Shown: positions 8,019 through 16,600, counted from the first letter of the stretch. The stretch: 54,949 nt of DNA from a bacterium (GCA_021811185.1 JAJZPL010000019.1:1-54949), one strand, 5' to 3'. Numbers and translations are program-made. Notes: generated from the letters alone by a model not told the origin.

Positions 8019-8800
8019 AAGAAACAGCCATCCTCAAAAAAGCCCTGCTGGCCGGGGGGAAAATATTGGCGGACAAATTCCGCAAGGTGAGCTACAAGCT
8101 TAAAGGCCGCGCCAACCTGCTTACCGAGGCCGACCTGGCCGCGCAGGAAAAGGTAATAGGGCTGATACGCAAGGCCTTCCCCGGGGACGGCTTCATGGCC
8201 GAAGAAAGCGCGGCGGAGGAAAGGCCCAACGGGCGGCTCTGGATCATAGACCCGCTGGACGGCACCACCAATTACGCGCACGGCTTCCCCGCGGCCGCGG
8301 TCTCCATAGGTTTTTCGGAAAAGGGCGTGGTAAAGGCGGGAGGCGTATACGACCCTTTCAGAAAGGAACTGTTCCTGGCCGAACTAGGCCGCGGCGCCCG
8401 GCTCAACGGCGTAAAGTTGAAGGTCTCCTCCGTGCCGGCGATCTCCAAGGCCCTGCTGGTGAGCGGTTTCCCGTACGACCGCGCCGAGAAGGCGGAATTC
8501 TACTGCGGCTTTTTCGCGGAGTTCATGAAGCTCTCGCACGACGTGCGCCGCATGGGCTCGGCCTCGCTGGACCTGTGCTGGCTGGCCGCCGGCCGCACCG
8601 ACGGCTACTGGGAATTCGGCCTGAAGCCGTGGGACGTGGCCGCCGGCAAACTGATAGTGGAGGAAGCGGGCGGAAAGATAACGGATTTTTCGGGCGAGGC
8701 TTGGGCGGTCGGCGCGGCCATGGGCTCCGAGACCCTGGCGACTAACGGCCGCATCCACGCCCCGATGCTCCGCATAATAAAGCGCAGGCTGAAAGCCTGA
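8015..8800 (+). CDS. suhB: Inositol monophosphatase family protein
   Basis: 261 residues. Motif A is complete: metal-binding glutamate in FMAEES, then WIIDPLDGTTNYAHGFP, and motif B is WDVAAGKLIVEEAGGKI. These ligate Mg2+ in inositol-phosphate, histidinol-phosphate and fructose-1,6-bisphosphate phosphatases of this superfamily, so the exact substrate is open. It is translationally coupled to the kinase gene upstream and shares one base with the next gene (TGATG). SuhB is also a ribosome/rRNA antitermination factor in E. coli, which cannot be inferred here. Confidence 0.9.
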   Translation: MKETAILKKALLAGGKILADKFRKVSYKLKGRANLLTEADLAAQEKVIGLIRKAFPGDGFMAEESAAEERPNGRLWIIDPLDGTTNYAHGFPAAAVSIGFSEKGVVKAGGVYDPFRKELFLAELGRGARLNGVKLKVSSVPAISKALLVSGFPYDRAEKAEFYCGFFAEFMKLSHDVRRMGSASLDLCWLAAGRTDGYWEFGLKPWDVAAGKLIVEEAGGKITDFSGEAWAVGAAMGSETLATNGRIHAPMLRIIKRRLKA

Positions 8801-9294
8801 TGGGCATCCTCGGGATAGTAGCCTACTGCACGGTTTTCTGTTTCGCTTACGCCTGGACGCTCGTCTGGATCCTCGAGCGCAAAGAGAAAAAGTACCGGCA
8901 GGGTTCCGTTTCTTTCACCGACGCCTTCCTCATCGGTTCCCTGGTCATCATCCTTATCTATATCTCCAACATCGTGGTCCTGCTGCGCTGGGGCAGTTCG
9001 GCGTTCCTGTACGACATCGCGCTGATAGCGGCCCTGGCCGGCTTCGGAACGTACAAAGAGGCGGCTTATAAAGCGCGCGCGGCCAGGATAGCCCGCCGGC
9101 AGCGCGCCGAGGTCCGGCTGCTGGAACATCATATAGCCAAAGACCCGGCCAACGCGGCCTGCTTCGAGCGGCTCAGCGAGGTCTGCGAGAAGCTTGGAGA
9201 AAAGGAAAAGGCGCTGGAAGCCGCCAGGATGGCGGCGGAACTGCACCCTGACGTAAGGAATTCCTGGCGGGTAAAACAGCTCGAAGGGAAATAA
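8800..9294 (+). CDS. Small membrane protein with C-terminal TPR-like helices
   Basis: 164 residues, family not recognised. There are three hydrophobic segments (about 5-25, 43-65 and 68-85), then a basic helical stretch (AYKARAARIARRQRAEVRLL) and a TPR-like pair of helices (DPANAACFERLSEVCEKLGEKEKALEAARMAAE, read in pieces). The C-terminal part should be cytosolic and mediate protein contact. It is the last gene of the kinase-phosphatase operon and ends base to base with the convergent PorV-CsgG gene. Confidence 0.75.
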   Translation: MGILGIVAYCTVFCFAYAWTLVWILERKEKKYRQGSVSFTDAFLIGSLVIILIYISNIVVLLRWGSSAFLYDIALIAALAGFGTYKEAAYKARAARIARRQRAEVRLLEHHIAKDPANAACFERLSEVCEKLGEKEKALEAARMAAELHPDVRNSWRVKQLEGK

Positions 9295-10683
9295 TTATCT
9301 GGCGAGGGCCGCGGCAAGGCGGCGGGCGGCGTCGCGGAACAGGTAATCCTCGGCCGCGACGGCCGTTGCGGTGCGCAGGATCTCCCCAGTGGCGGCGTCC
9401 GTTAGCCGCGCCGTTACCAGGTAGCCGTTCTGGTCCCTGCTGACGGAACCGAAGACCGCCAGCCGCGCCCCGGAAAGCCTGCCCAGCTCGGCGGCGGCCT
9501 TATCCGCGGAAAGCCCGGCGTAGGCTATTTTTTTCTCGGCCAGGATAAAATCCAGCTTCGTCCTTTCCACCAGCCTGAAAGCCCCCGTCTTCCCGAGCTC
9601 CGCCTCCACCAGGTTCCTAACCACAGCGGCTTCGGTCCCGGTAACGCCCTGCTCGTCGGAAAAAGGCGCTACCGCCAGCGCAGCTTTGCGGGGCAGGTCC
9701 GCGGGCTTCTTTGCTCGCGCGGCTTCCCCGGAACCGCCCCAGGCCAGGCCCGCGGTCATGCGGTGCGCCGCGCCCAGGTTGCCGTAAGGGGCGAAGGCGT
9801 AATCAAGCGTGAGCCCGCCGAATCTGAGCCCGAAGCCTCCCGCGAAAGTGCCCATGAAGCCGTGGTCCGAATAATTCTTGAAATTAAAGCCGGCGCGCAG
9901 CGCCAGCCCGGAAGCCTCCGCGTAAGGCAGCAGCCATTCCCCGGCGAGGGCCAGGAAGGGCGAGTGGTCCGAAGGCAGGCGGCCTTCCAAAAATATATTC
10001 AAAAAATTGGAGTACTTCCACCGGAGCCCGCCGGCCAGCTCCGAGGGCAGCGCGGCTTTTTCGCCGCCCAGCTTGAGCGGCGGCCCGAAATTCCTGAGCG
10101 CCAGCGCCAGCTCGGTGCGGGAGGGCGGGACCGCCCTGACGATGAAGCCCGCGTCCAGCGCCGCGGAGGCTCCGGACGCCTCGGCCAGGCGCGACTTGAT
10201 ATATTTCAGGTTGAACCCGAGGTCGCCCCAGCCGTAGGAGCGCGCCCAGCCTGCGCCCGCGGCCGCGTCGTACGCGGCGAACCCGGCCCCGGAGCCGCTG
10301 CCGGCCCCGTCCAGCGCCTCGCCGGGAGAGGCGTCGTTGTAGAGCAGGCCGGCGGAAAAAACCCCGGCAGAAGAACCGCGGGAGAGTACCAGCCCGGTGC
10401 GGGAGGCGCCGCCCAGCAGGGCCTCGTAAGAGGCCGACGCGGCCCCGGCGCCAGGCTCGACCGCGGCGGCGCCGGCGGGATCGAGAAAAAAAGAATCGGG
10501 CCCGCGCAGCGCCAGGCCGCAGCCGCCCAACGCGGCGAATCTGGCGGAAGGAGGGACCTTCAGGAACTGAGCCGCCGTCAGGCCGCGCGCGTCGTCGGTA
10601 AAAGCGTTGGGGGGAAAAAAGCCGCCGTACGCCCGGGGAACGCCGAGCGCCGCGGCAAGCAGTATAGCCTGTAGGATCTTCAC
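9295..10683 (-). CDS. PorV/UPF0164-like outer-membrane barrel fused to a CsgG-like domain
   Basis: 462 residues with a signal peptide (cleavage near AYG/GFF, about residue 20). Residues 30 to about 310 contain the hallmark PSARFAALGGCGLAL, FFLDPAGAAAV and repeated glycine/aromatic strands of the PorV/PorQ-type barrels. From about 325 to the end a CsgG/FlgT-like domain follows: AVAPFSDEQGVTG, LVERTKLDFILAEKK, LSGARLAVFGSVS and TDAATGEILRTATA. CsgG-like domains assemble export or envelope complexes. The combination in one chain suggests a barrel that nucleates a periplasmic assembly. It is the third gene of an operon with the membrane coiled-coil protein and the MBL hydrolase. Confidence 0.8.
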   Translation of the reverse strand: MKILQAILLAAALGVPRAYGGFFPPNAFTDDARGLTAAQFLKVPPSARFAALGGCGLALRGPDSFFLDPAGAAAVEPGAGAASASYEALLGGASRTGLVLSRGSSAGVFSAGLLYNDASPGEALDGAGSGSGAGFAAYDAAAGAGWARSYGWGDLGFNLKYIKSRLAEASGASAALDAGFIVRAVPPSRTELALALRNFGPPLKLGGEKAALPSELAGGLRWKYSNFLNIFLEGRLPSDHSPFLALAGEWLLPYAEASGLALRAGFNFKNYSDHGFMGTFAGGFGLRFGGLTLDYAFAPYGNLGAAHRMTAGLAWGGSGEAARAKKPADLPRKAALAVAPFSDEQGVTGTEAAVVRNLVEAELGKTGAFRLVERTKLDFILAEKKIAYAGLSADKAAAELGRLSGARLAVFGSVSRDQNGYLVTARLTDAATGEILRTATAVAAEDYLFRDAARRLAAALAR

Positions 10684-10694
10684 TTTGGAACGGA

Positions 10695-11222
10695 TTATTT
10701 CTTAAGATCGGAAACCAGGTACTCGATCCTGGCTTTTATCTTGGCCTTATCCAGCGTTTCCATATCCTGGAGGATATCTTCCAGGAACTTTACGGTGAAA
10801 TCGTTGCCGCCGCGGCCCTTGGAAAGCTGGGTTTCTATGCCCTTAAGCCTGGCGTCCAGGCCGGAGATCCCCTCGTAGATGCCGCGCACGAAGGTTTCGG
10901 CGGGGCTGCCGGAGGGCGCGCTTTCCGCGGCGGCGGCGTAAGCTTTGGGGGCCGCTTCTGGCTGCGCGCGGACCGGTTCGGGGGCGGGGACTGGGGCGGG
11001 CTCGGGCAGCAGTTCGGGCTGTTCGGCCGGCACATCGGAGACGATAAAGGGGTTTTCGGCCCCGGCGGCCGGCTGCTCTTCCTCTTCGAAGACGTCCTGG
11101 TTCTTAAGCTCCAAATACCTTCTTATGGAATAGACCAGCGCCACCAGGGCGGCGGCGAAAACCGCGCCCCACAGGTAGAACATCGGGTCCATCCAGGCGG
11201 AATACAGGTTGAATTTAGGCAT
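10695..11222 (-). CDS. Single-pass membrane protein with Pro/Ala-rich linker and C-terminal helix
   Basis: 175 residues. One transmembrane helix (about 13-32, YLWGAVFAAALVALVYSI) is followed by an acidic, Pro/Ala/Glu-rich disordered linker (about 45-115) and a helical tail (ETFVRGIYEGISGLDARLKGIETQLSK and DILQDMETLDKAKIK, read in pieces) that may form a coiled coil. The function is unknown. It starts at MPKFNLYSAW, 14 bases after the MBL gene; it is co-oriented with the PorV-CsgG gene 11 bases downstream and could connect inner-membrane and envelope parts of that system. Confidence 0.75.
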   Translation of the reverse strand: MPKFNLYSAWMDPMFYLWGAVFAAALVALVYSIRRYLELKNQDVFEEEEQPAAGAENPFIVSDVPAEQPELLPEPAPVPAPEPVRAQPEAAPKAYAAAAESAPSGSPAETFVRGIYEGISGLDARLKGIETQLSKGRGGNDFTVKFLEDILQDMETLDKAKIKARIEYLVSDLKK

Positions 11223-11236
11223 GTTGGCTTCTCCGT

Positions 11237-12076
11237 TTAAAGTTTTACTTCCTGACCTTCGCGTACCGCGAAAATCTTCAGTTTGGAACCGGCCTTGCGC
11301 GCCCGGCGGCCGCATTCGGCCACGATCCGGTCCAGCTCGGAGTCGTAACGGTCCTGGTTGTGGTGAAAGAGCCCCAGCGCGCGCACTTCCGCCTTGAGCG
11401 CCAGCGCGAGCGCCTGCTGCCAGGTGGAATGGCCCCAGGTCCGGCGCCTGGGATATTCGGCGTCGGTATAATCCGCGTCGTGCACCAGCAGGTCCGCGCC
11501 GCGGGAAAAAGCCGCGTAATCCTCCTGGGTCCGGCCGCCGGGGTGCATGAACTCCAGTTCGTTGTCGGTGAGGAAAGCGAAGGTCCTGCCGCCCTCGCAG
11601 AATTTGTAGCCCAGGCCGTTGTTGGGATGGCTGAGCTGGATGGGGATAACCTGCATGCCGCCGATATCGCAGCCGGCCGCGCACATCGCGTCGAAAGCGA
11701 AGCGCGCCGAAATCTCCTCGAACTTTATCGGAAAGCCGGGAGGCTGCATGGTCTTGGCTATGATCTCCCTGACGGAATCCGGGGAATAGGAGCAGCCCAT
11801 CATCTTTATGTGCGTCTTCTTGCTGTAGATAGGCGCGAAGAACGGGAACCCCAGCACGTGGTCCCAGTGCGAGTGGGTGAAAAGCATGGTGAAATTATTA
11901 TGGGAATTCTTAAGGAGCTCCTTGCCGAGCAGGCGGATGCCGGAGCCCGCGTCCACGATCACCAGTTCGTTCTTTTTGGAACGGACCTCCACGCAGGTGG
12001 TGCAGCCGCCGTATTTTATGTAATTCTTCCCCGACACAGGGATGGATCCGCGCGCGCCCCAGAATTTTATTTTCAT
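11237..12076 (-). CDS. MBL-fold metallo-hydrolase
   Basis: 279 residues of the metallo-beta-lactamase fold with N-terminus MKIKFWGARGSIPVSG, typical of the phosphodiesterase-like / RNase Z-like branch. Metal-binding motif HSHWDH is at 68-73; LSHPNNGLGY, FLTDNEL, LLVHDADYTDAEY and HNQDRYDSELD supply the later ligands. Members hydrolyse cyclic nucleotides, phosphodiesters or act as HD-coupled domains; the substrate cannot be read. First gene of a three-gene minus-strand operon with a membrane protein and the PorV-CsgG fusion. Confidence 0.87.
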   Translation of the reverse strand: MKIKFWGARGSIPVSGKNYIKYGGCTTCVEVRSKKNELVIVDAGSGIRLLGKELLKNSHNNFTMLFTHSHWDHVLGFPFFAPIYSKKTHIKMMGCSYSPDSVREIIAKTMQPPGFPIKFEEISARFAFDAMCAAGCDIGGMQVIPIQLSHPNNGLGYKFCEGGRTFAFLTDNELEFMHPGGRTQEDYAAFSRGADLLVHDADYTDAEYPRRRTWGHSTWQQALALALKAEVRALGLFHHNQDRYDSELDRIVAECGRRARKAGSKLKIFAVREGQEVKL

Positions 12077-12123
12077 GCCAAGGTTAATATTAGCAAATAG
12101 GAATAGAATATAGAACGCGCCGT

Positions 12124-13149
12124 TCAGTACATCCCGCTCCTTTTGAGCTCCTCCCCGGTAAGAGGCTGCCGGAAGAGCCGGTACACCCAGGCCTGGTACC
12201 AGACGATGACCGGCAGGAAGACCAGCGCCACCCAGGTCATAAGCTTCAGGGTGTAAACGCTGGAGGCCGAGTTATAAAGCGTAAGGCTGAACGCCGTGTC
12301 CGCGCGCGAAGGCAGCAGCGCCGGGTAAATGCCGGCGAAACCGGTGAACGAGAAAAAGACGATAGCGCAGAAGGAAGCGAGGAAGGCCCCGTGCCGCCTG
12401 CCGAGCCCCAGCAGGGCGCGGGCGCCGATAAGCGCGGCGAGCAGCAGGGCGGGCAGCGCTACAAGGAGTTTGTGCGAGAAGAAATTGGCGTAAAGCCCCG
12501 TCTGCCGCCAGCTGGCCCCGGCGAAGACCAGCACCAGCAGCAGCAGCGCGGGCCAGAGTTTGGCGGCAAGAGCCGCGGCTTTCTCCGCCGAGGGTCCTGC
12601 GGTCTTGAAGGAAAGCCAGACCAGGCCGTGGAAGGCGAAGAAGGCGCAGAACAGCAGGCCTGTGAGCAGGGAATAAAGGTTCAGCAGCCCGAGGAAAGTG
12701 CCGCCGTAGCCGTCCACGCTGAGTTCCAGGCCGCGGAAAATATTGCCGAAGGCCACCCCGAAAAGAAGCGTAGCCGCCAGGCTGGAAACCCCGGCGGTCC
12801 TTTCCCAGAAAAGGCGCCAGGAGGCGTCCTGCACCTTGCCGCGGAACTCCAGCGCCACGCCGCGCGCGATCAGCGAGAAGAGCAGCAGGAAGAGCGCCGG
12901 GTAAAGCCAGCTGAAGAGCCCGGCGTAAACGGCGGGAAATGCCGCGAACGTGGCGCCGCCCGCGGTGATAAGCCACACCTCGTTGCCGTCCCAGAAAGGC
13001 CCCACCGAAGCGAAGACCCCGCGCCGCTCCTCGTCGTTGTCAGCGGCCAGCCAGCCCGCGAACCCCACGCCCAGGTCGAACCCGTCCAGCGCGAAATACC
13101 CCGTCCACAGCACCGCCCAGAAAATAAACCAAACCTTAGCGTAATCCAT
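12124..13149 (-). CDS. cydB: Cytochrome bd quinol oxidase subunit II
   Basis: 341 residues, highly hydrophobic with about eight or nine helices. The N-terminus (FWAVLWTGYFALDGFDLGVG) and GPFWDGNEVWLITAGGATFAAFP are the CydB signatures. With CydA it forms the proton-motive-force-generating, high-affinity O2 reductase. It lies downstream of cydA; the 150-base gap holds a palindromic repeat instead of the usual near-overlap. No cydX or cydCD genes were seen in the window. Confidence 0.94.
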   Translation of the reverse strand: MDYAKVWFIFWAVLWTGYFALDGFDLGVGFAGWLAADNDEERRGVFASVGPFWDGNEVWLITAGGATFAAFPAVYAGLFSWLYPALFLLLFSLIARGVALEFRGKVQDASWRLFWERTAGVSSLAATLLFGVAFGNIFRGLELSVDGYGGTFLGLLNLYSLLTGLLFCAFFAFHGLVWLSFKTAGPSAEKAAALAAKLWPALLLLVLVFAGASWRQTGLYANFFSHKLLVALPALLLAALIGARALLGLGRRHGAFLASFCAIVFFSFTGFAGIYPALLPSRADTAFSLTLYNSASSVYTLKLMTWVALVFLPVIVWYQAWVYRLFRQPLTGEELKRSGMY

Positions 13150-13177
13150 AAATTATTTCCTTATTCCAAACTAACCA

Positions 13178-13308
13178 GAGACCTAGCATGGGGGCGGGTT
13201 AGCAAAACCCTCGTGAGGCTCCGGCTTGCGTAAGCGCCGGAGCCGAATGTGGAGCGAGGGCACGGTGTGCCCGAGCGCGTTTTGCGTTCCGCCCCCATGC
13301 TAGGTCTC
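13178..13308. repeat. Modular palindromic repeat, copy R1 (between cydA and cydB)
   Basis: 131 bases bounded by a perfect 20-base inverted repeat (13178-13197 and 13289-13308). Inside are the shared family ends GTTAGCAAAAC and GCGTTTTGCGTT, a hairpin GGCTCCGGC/GCCGGAGCC and a small hairpin GGGCAC-GGT-GTGCCC. Related copies lie at 37561-37754 and 38340-38530. The right arm overlaps the last codons and stop of cydA (stop at 13300-13302), so the left arm is an inverted copy of the cydA 3' end. It could fold into a long hairpin in the cydAB mRNA and tune cydB expression. Confidence 0.85.
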
Positions 13309-14610
13309 CATCCCCTTGCGGGCGTACTTCGCCAGCAGCCAGAAATCCACCGCGCCCAGCGCCGAGTAGAACAGCACGAAGCCGCCGAGCGACATCCACA
13401 CCTGCGCCGGCAGCACCGTCTTCGAAACCCCGTCGGCGGTGCGCATAAGCCCGTACACTATCCAGGGCTGGCGGCCCATCTCGGTAATTATCCAGCCCAG
13501 CTGGATGGCCAGGTAAGGCAGCGGGATGGAGAACACCATCACCTTAAGGAACAGCGGGTAATTCTCCAGCAGGCCTTTCCGGGAAAGAAAAACGCCGATA
13601 GCGGAAAGCAGGATGAACAGGAAACCCAGGCCCACCATCAGCCTGAAGCTCAGGAACACCGGCAGCACCGGCGGGCGGTCCTGCGGCGAAATATCGTTAA
13701 GCCCTTTAACCTCGGCGGAGGGGGAATGGAATGCCATCAGCGAAAGCGCATAAGGTATCTTCAAAGCCTCCACCGCGTTGCCCTCGCCGGAGAGGTTCGG
13801 AATGGTGAGCAGCGTGTACGGCGCGCTCGAGCGCGTTTCCCACACGGATTCCATGGCGGCGAACTTGGCAGGCTGGTTATGCGCCGTGTTCACCGCGCTG
13901 GTGTCGCCCACGGCGGCCACCAGCAGGGAACTCGCCAGCGCGAAGTACGCCCCGGCGGCGAAAGACTTGCGGAACAGCGGCTGCTGGTTCTTGCGCAGCA
14001 GGTGCCAGGCTGAAACGCCCATCACGAAGAACCCGGCGATGATCCAGCCCGCGAACACCGTGTGGAAGAACTCGATCCAGCCGTAGGCGTTAAGGAACAT
14101 GGCGCCGAAGTCCGCCATCTCCGCGCGGCCGTTGCGCAGGACATAGCCCACCGGGTGCTGCATCCAGCCGTTGGCCAGCAGGATCCACAGGGCGGACAGG
14201 TTGGTGGCGAACGCCACCAGCCAGATGGCCGCGGCGTGCGCTTTTTTGGACAGGCGGCCCCAGCCGAAGACCCAGACCCCGATGAAGACGGACTCGAGGA
14301 AGAACGAGGTGGTGGCCTCGATGGCCAGCGGCGCGCCGAAGACGTCCCCGACGTACTTGGCGTACTCGGCCCAGTTCATGCCGAACTGGAATTCCAGCGT
14401 TATGCCGGTAACCACGCCCAGCGCGAAATTTATCAGGAACAGCTTTCCCCAGTAGCGGGTCAGCGACAGGTAGCGCGGGTCGTTGGTCCGGACGTAGCGC
14501 GTCTCGAACCAGGCGACCAGCCAGCCCAGCCCGAGCGTGAGCGGCACGAAAAGAAAATGGAACATCGCCGTAACGGCGAACTGCAGCCTGCTTAGAACCA
14601 GAGTATCCAT
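13300..14610 (-). CDS. cydA: Cytochrome bd quinol oxidase subunit I
   Basis: 436 residues. The start MDTLVLSRLQF at 14610 has a strong Shine-Dalgarno (AGAGGAGG) 8 bases upstream; a more upstream ATG at 14643 lacks one. Residues include the heme ligand H18 in the first helix (TAMFHFLFVPLT), the heme region GWIEFFHTVFAGW and the C-terminal MGRQPWIVYGLMRT. The Q-loop is short. CydA carries hemes b558, b595 and d and oxidises quinol. The gene precedes cydB in the same transcript, with a promoter at 14643-14671; the two indicate aerobic or micro-aerobic respiration. Confidence 0.95.
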   Translation of the reverse strand: MDTLVLSRLQFAVTAMFHFLFVPLTLGLGWLVAWFETRYVRTNDPRYLSLTRYWGKLFLINFALGVVTGITLEFQFGMNWAEYAKYVGDVFGAPLAIEATTSFFLESVFIGVWVFGWGRLSKKAHAAAIWLVAFATNLSALWILLANGWMQHPVGYVLRNGRAEMADFGAMFLNAYGWIEFFHTVFAGWIIAGFFVMGVSAWHLLRKNQQPLFRKSFAAGAYFALASSLLVAAVGDTSAVNTAHNQPAKFAAMESVWETRSSAPYTLLTIPNLSGEGNAVEALKIPYALSLMAFHSPSAEVKGLNDISPQDRPPVLPVFLSFRLMVGLGFLFILLSAIGVFLSRKGLLENYPLFLKVMVFSIPLPYLAIQLGWIITEMGRQPWIVYGLMRTADGVSKTVLPAQVWMSLGGFVLFYSALGAVDFWLLAKYARKGMET

Positions 14611-14642
14611 GCGGCCTGCCTCCTCTAACTTGTGGAACGACA

Positions 14643-14671
14643 ATTATAATACTTAACCGCGGCTTTTTAAA
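14643..14671 (-). promoter_or_regulatory. Promoter of cydAB
   Basis: Minus strand: -35 TTTAAA (14666-14671), 17-base spacer, -10 TATAAT (14643-14648). The expected start near 14636 gives a leader of about 26 bases containing the strong cydA ribosome-binding site. No regulator binding site was recognised. Confidence 0.6.
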
Positions 14672-14713
14672 AGAGAGAGCAAAACCATAAAAACCGCAAA
14701 ATACCTAAATATC

Positions 14714-14742
14714 TTGAAAAAAGCGCGGTGATATTATATACT
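14714..14742 (+). promoter_or_regulatory. Promoter of the GT39-like gene
   Basis: Plus strand: -35 TTGAAA (14714-14719), 17-base spacer, -10 TATACT (14737-14742). It lies only 43 bases from the divergent cydAB promoter -35 box. It decides the start of the downstream gene: the in-frame GTG at 14728 falls inside the promoter, so translation must begin later, at the GTG at 14770. Confidence 0.65.
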
Positions 14743-14769
14743 TTAAGCGGGTTAGTTAAGGGGTCAGCC

Positions 14770-16389
14770 GTGGTTAAATACGAAAAGTACGCGGTAGCTG
14801 TAATTTTCCTCATTTTCGCGGCCACGCTGTCGCCGTGGACCTATAATTTCCCGCTCAACGACGACTGGGCCTACGCGCAGGCCGTGCGCACCCTTTCCGA
14901 GACCGGCAGGCTGGCCCTTTCCGACTGGGGCTCCTCTACCCAGGTGCTGCACATCATCATCGGCGCTCTTTTCTCAAAACTATTCGGCTTCAGCTTCGCC
15001 ACGCTGCGCGTGGCCAACGTGCTGATAGCCGCCGGCGCGCTGTTCCTGTTCGTAAAGATCCTCGACGAGTTCGAGATAGGCCCGCTGGAAAAGATGGCCG
15101 CCGGCCTGGCCCTGGCGCTGAACCCCATCTACCTGGTGCTGGCGAACTCCTTCATGACGGATATCCAGTATTTCCTGTGGATGCTGGCCGCCATGTATTT
15201 TTATATCCGGCGCCTGAAAGACCCGGAGGATTCCCCGGCGCTGGCCTGGGCGGGGGTCTGCGTGGCCGCCGCCTACCTAACCCGCCAGCTGGCGGTGGCG
15301 CTGCCGCTGGCCTTCACCCTCTCCCTGTTCTTCAAAGGCCGCTTTAAATGGCGGGAACTGGCCGCCGTCTGGGCGCTGCCCGCGGCGGCCATCCTGGGCT
15401 ATCATTTCTGGTTCACCCATATCCACGGCCCCACCTGGGCCTCGGAAAATTACGTGGCGGCGGCCACGCTGGGCCACATCTCCAGGCCGCTGGCTTTCTT
15501 TAACGACGCCTTCTACCGGCTTTTAGCCTCGATGATCGAGACCGGCCTGCTGCTGCTGCCGCTGGCCATAGGCTACCTGTTCAGCCTGCCCCAGTTCTCC
15601 TCAAGGAACGGGCTGCACCGCCGGATAAATTCCTTCGGCCCGTGGCTGGCGCTCGCCGTCCTTATAGTTTTCGCGCTGATGAACGGCCCGCTGCCTTACC
15701 TGCAGAACACCATGGCGCGGTCGGGCTTCGGGGTGCTCACGCTGGGCGGCTCGCAGCTCAAGCCCTCCGGCCTGTTCGCCAGCCAGGGGTTCTGGCTGCT
15801 GGCCACCGGGGCGGCGATAGTTTCCGCGGTCTTACTGATGTGCGTCTTGGGGCTGGCGCTGCGCGCCGGCAATTCCGCCCTGCGCTTCGTCTTTTCCGTC
15901 TGCTTTCTCCAACTGGCCATTTCCCTGATCGGCGCCAAGTTCTTCGACCGCTACCTGCTCACGCTGCTGCCCTGGTTCGCCGTTTCCGCGGTCTTCGCCG
16001 CCAGGGGCGTGCGCTTCAACAAGCCGGCGGTGGCCGCGGCCCTGCTGCTTTGCGGCTGGCTGGGCTGGGCCGGAGTAAAGGACTACCTGGCCTGGAACAG
16101 CGCCAAGTGGGAGCTGGCCGGCAGGCCCAGGGCGGACTTTCACCCGGGGCAGATCATAAACGGCTTCGACTACCAGGCCTGGTTCAATTACGAAAACAAA
16201 ATGGCCTATCTTAAAAGCATGAAGCCGCTCAGCATGATAGGGGAATGGGAATGGCAGAAATCCGGAGACTACAAGGCCATAGTAACGTTCAACCCTGATC
16301 CACGCCTAAAGATCCTGGATAAGACCGAATACTCCACGCCTCTTTCCTCCCGGAAAGGGGTACTTTACCTGATGAGCCCCAGAAATTGA
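14770..16389 (+). CDS. Integral-membrane glycosyltransferase, GT39/GT83-like (ArnT/PMT family)
   Basis: 539 residues, about 11-13 hydrophobic helices. The first luminal loop holds the paired acid NFPLNDDWAYAQAVRTL, resembling the catalytic Asp of GT-C enzymes; NPIYLVLANSFMTDIQYFLWML is also typical. GT-C enzymes transfer a sugar from a polyprenyl-phosphate carrier to lipid A, protein or lipids at the outer face of the inner membrane. The acceptor is unknown here. The GTG at 14770 has a GGGG-type Shine-Dalgarno and lies 28 bases past the -10. It is followed after 211 bases by the megasynthase gene; a functional link (glycosylating its lipid) is possible but unproven. Confidence 0.82.
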   Translation: MVKYEKYAVAVIFLIFAATLSPWTYNFPLNDDWAYAQAVRTLSETGRLALSDWGSSTQVLHIIIGALFSKLFGFSFATLRVANVLIAAGALFLFVKILDEFEIGPLEKMAAGLALALNPIYLVLANSFMTDIQYFLWMLAAMYFYIRRLKDPEDSPALAWAGVCVAAAYLTRQLAVALPLAFTLSLFFKGRFKWRELAAVWALPAAAILGYHFWFTHIHGPTWASENYVAAATLGHISRPLAFFNDAFYRLLASMIETGLLLLPLAIGYLFSLPQFSSRNGLHRRINSFGPWLALAVLIVFALMNGPLPYLQNTMARSGFGVLTLGGSQLKPSGLFASQGFWLLATGAAIVSAVLLMCVLGLALRAGNSALRFVFSVCFLQLAISLIGAKFFDRYLLTLLPWFAVSAVFAARGVRFNKPAVAAALLLCGWLGWAGVKDYLAWNSAKWELAGRPRADFHPGQIINGFDYQAWFNYENKMAYLKSMKPLSMIGEWEWQKSGDYKAIVTFNPDPRLKILDKTEYSTPLSSRKGVLYLMSPRN

Positions 16390-16459
16390 GCCAAAGCCGC
16401 TTTTTGCCTTAAACCGCGGACTTTGGAGCCTGCCACTTCGCGGTTAGGATTTCTTATTC

Positions 16460-16488
16460 TTGCCTGAGCCCCTCTTTTTTCATAAAAT
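16460..16488 (+). promoter_or_regulatory. Promoter of the megasynthase operon
   Basis: -35 TTGCCT (16460-16465), 17-base spacer, -10 TAAAAT (16483-16488). Expected start near 16495, giving a leader of about 105 bases before the ATG at 16601. The 211-base gap upstream of the ATG otherwise holds only a possible hairpin just after the GT39 stop and the leader hairpin at 16554-16580. Confidence 0.55.
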
Positions 16489-16553
16489 ATAAGTATGAAA
16501 TCCTTAAACGGCATCATCTGACCCGTTTTTCCATACAAATTTAAACCAAACAA

Positions 16554-16580
16554 CCGGCTGTCCCCAGGTGGGGAGGCCGG
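16554..16580 (+). promoter_or_regulatory. Stable hairpin in the megasynthase 5' leader
   Basis: CCGGC-TG-TCCCC, loop AGGT, GGGGA-G-GCCGG: ten base pairs with a small asymmetry. It ends 20 bases before the start codon and has no T-run, so it is not a terminator. It may stabilise the mRNA or control access to the weak GAGG ribosome-binding site at 16587-16590. Confidence 0.5.
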
Positions 16581-16600
16581 GAATATGAGGTACAACGATT

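Noticed and set aside
13178..13308. Repeat R1 as a simple bidirectional terminator
   Set aside because: There are no T-runs on either side, and related copies with shared inner modules occur elsewhere in the window.
14728..14770. Translation start of the GT39-like gene at the GTG at 14728
   Set aside because: It lies between the -35 and -10 boxes of the promoter; the GTG at 14770 has a ribosome-binding site.
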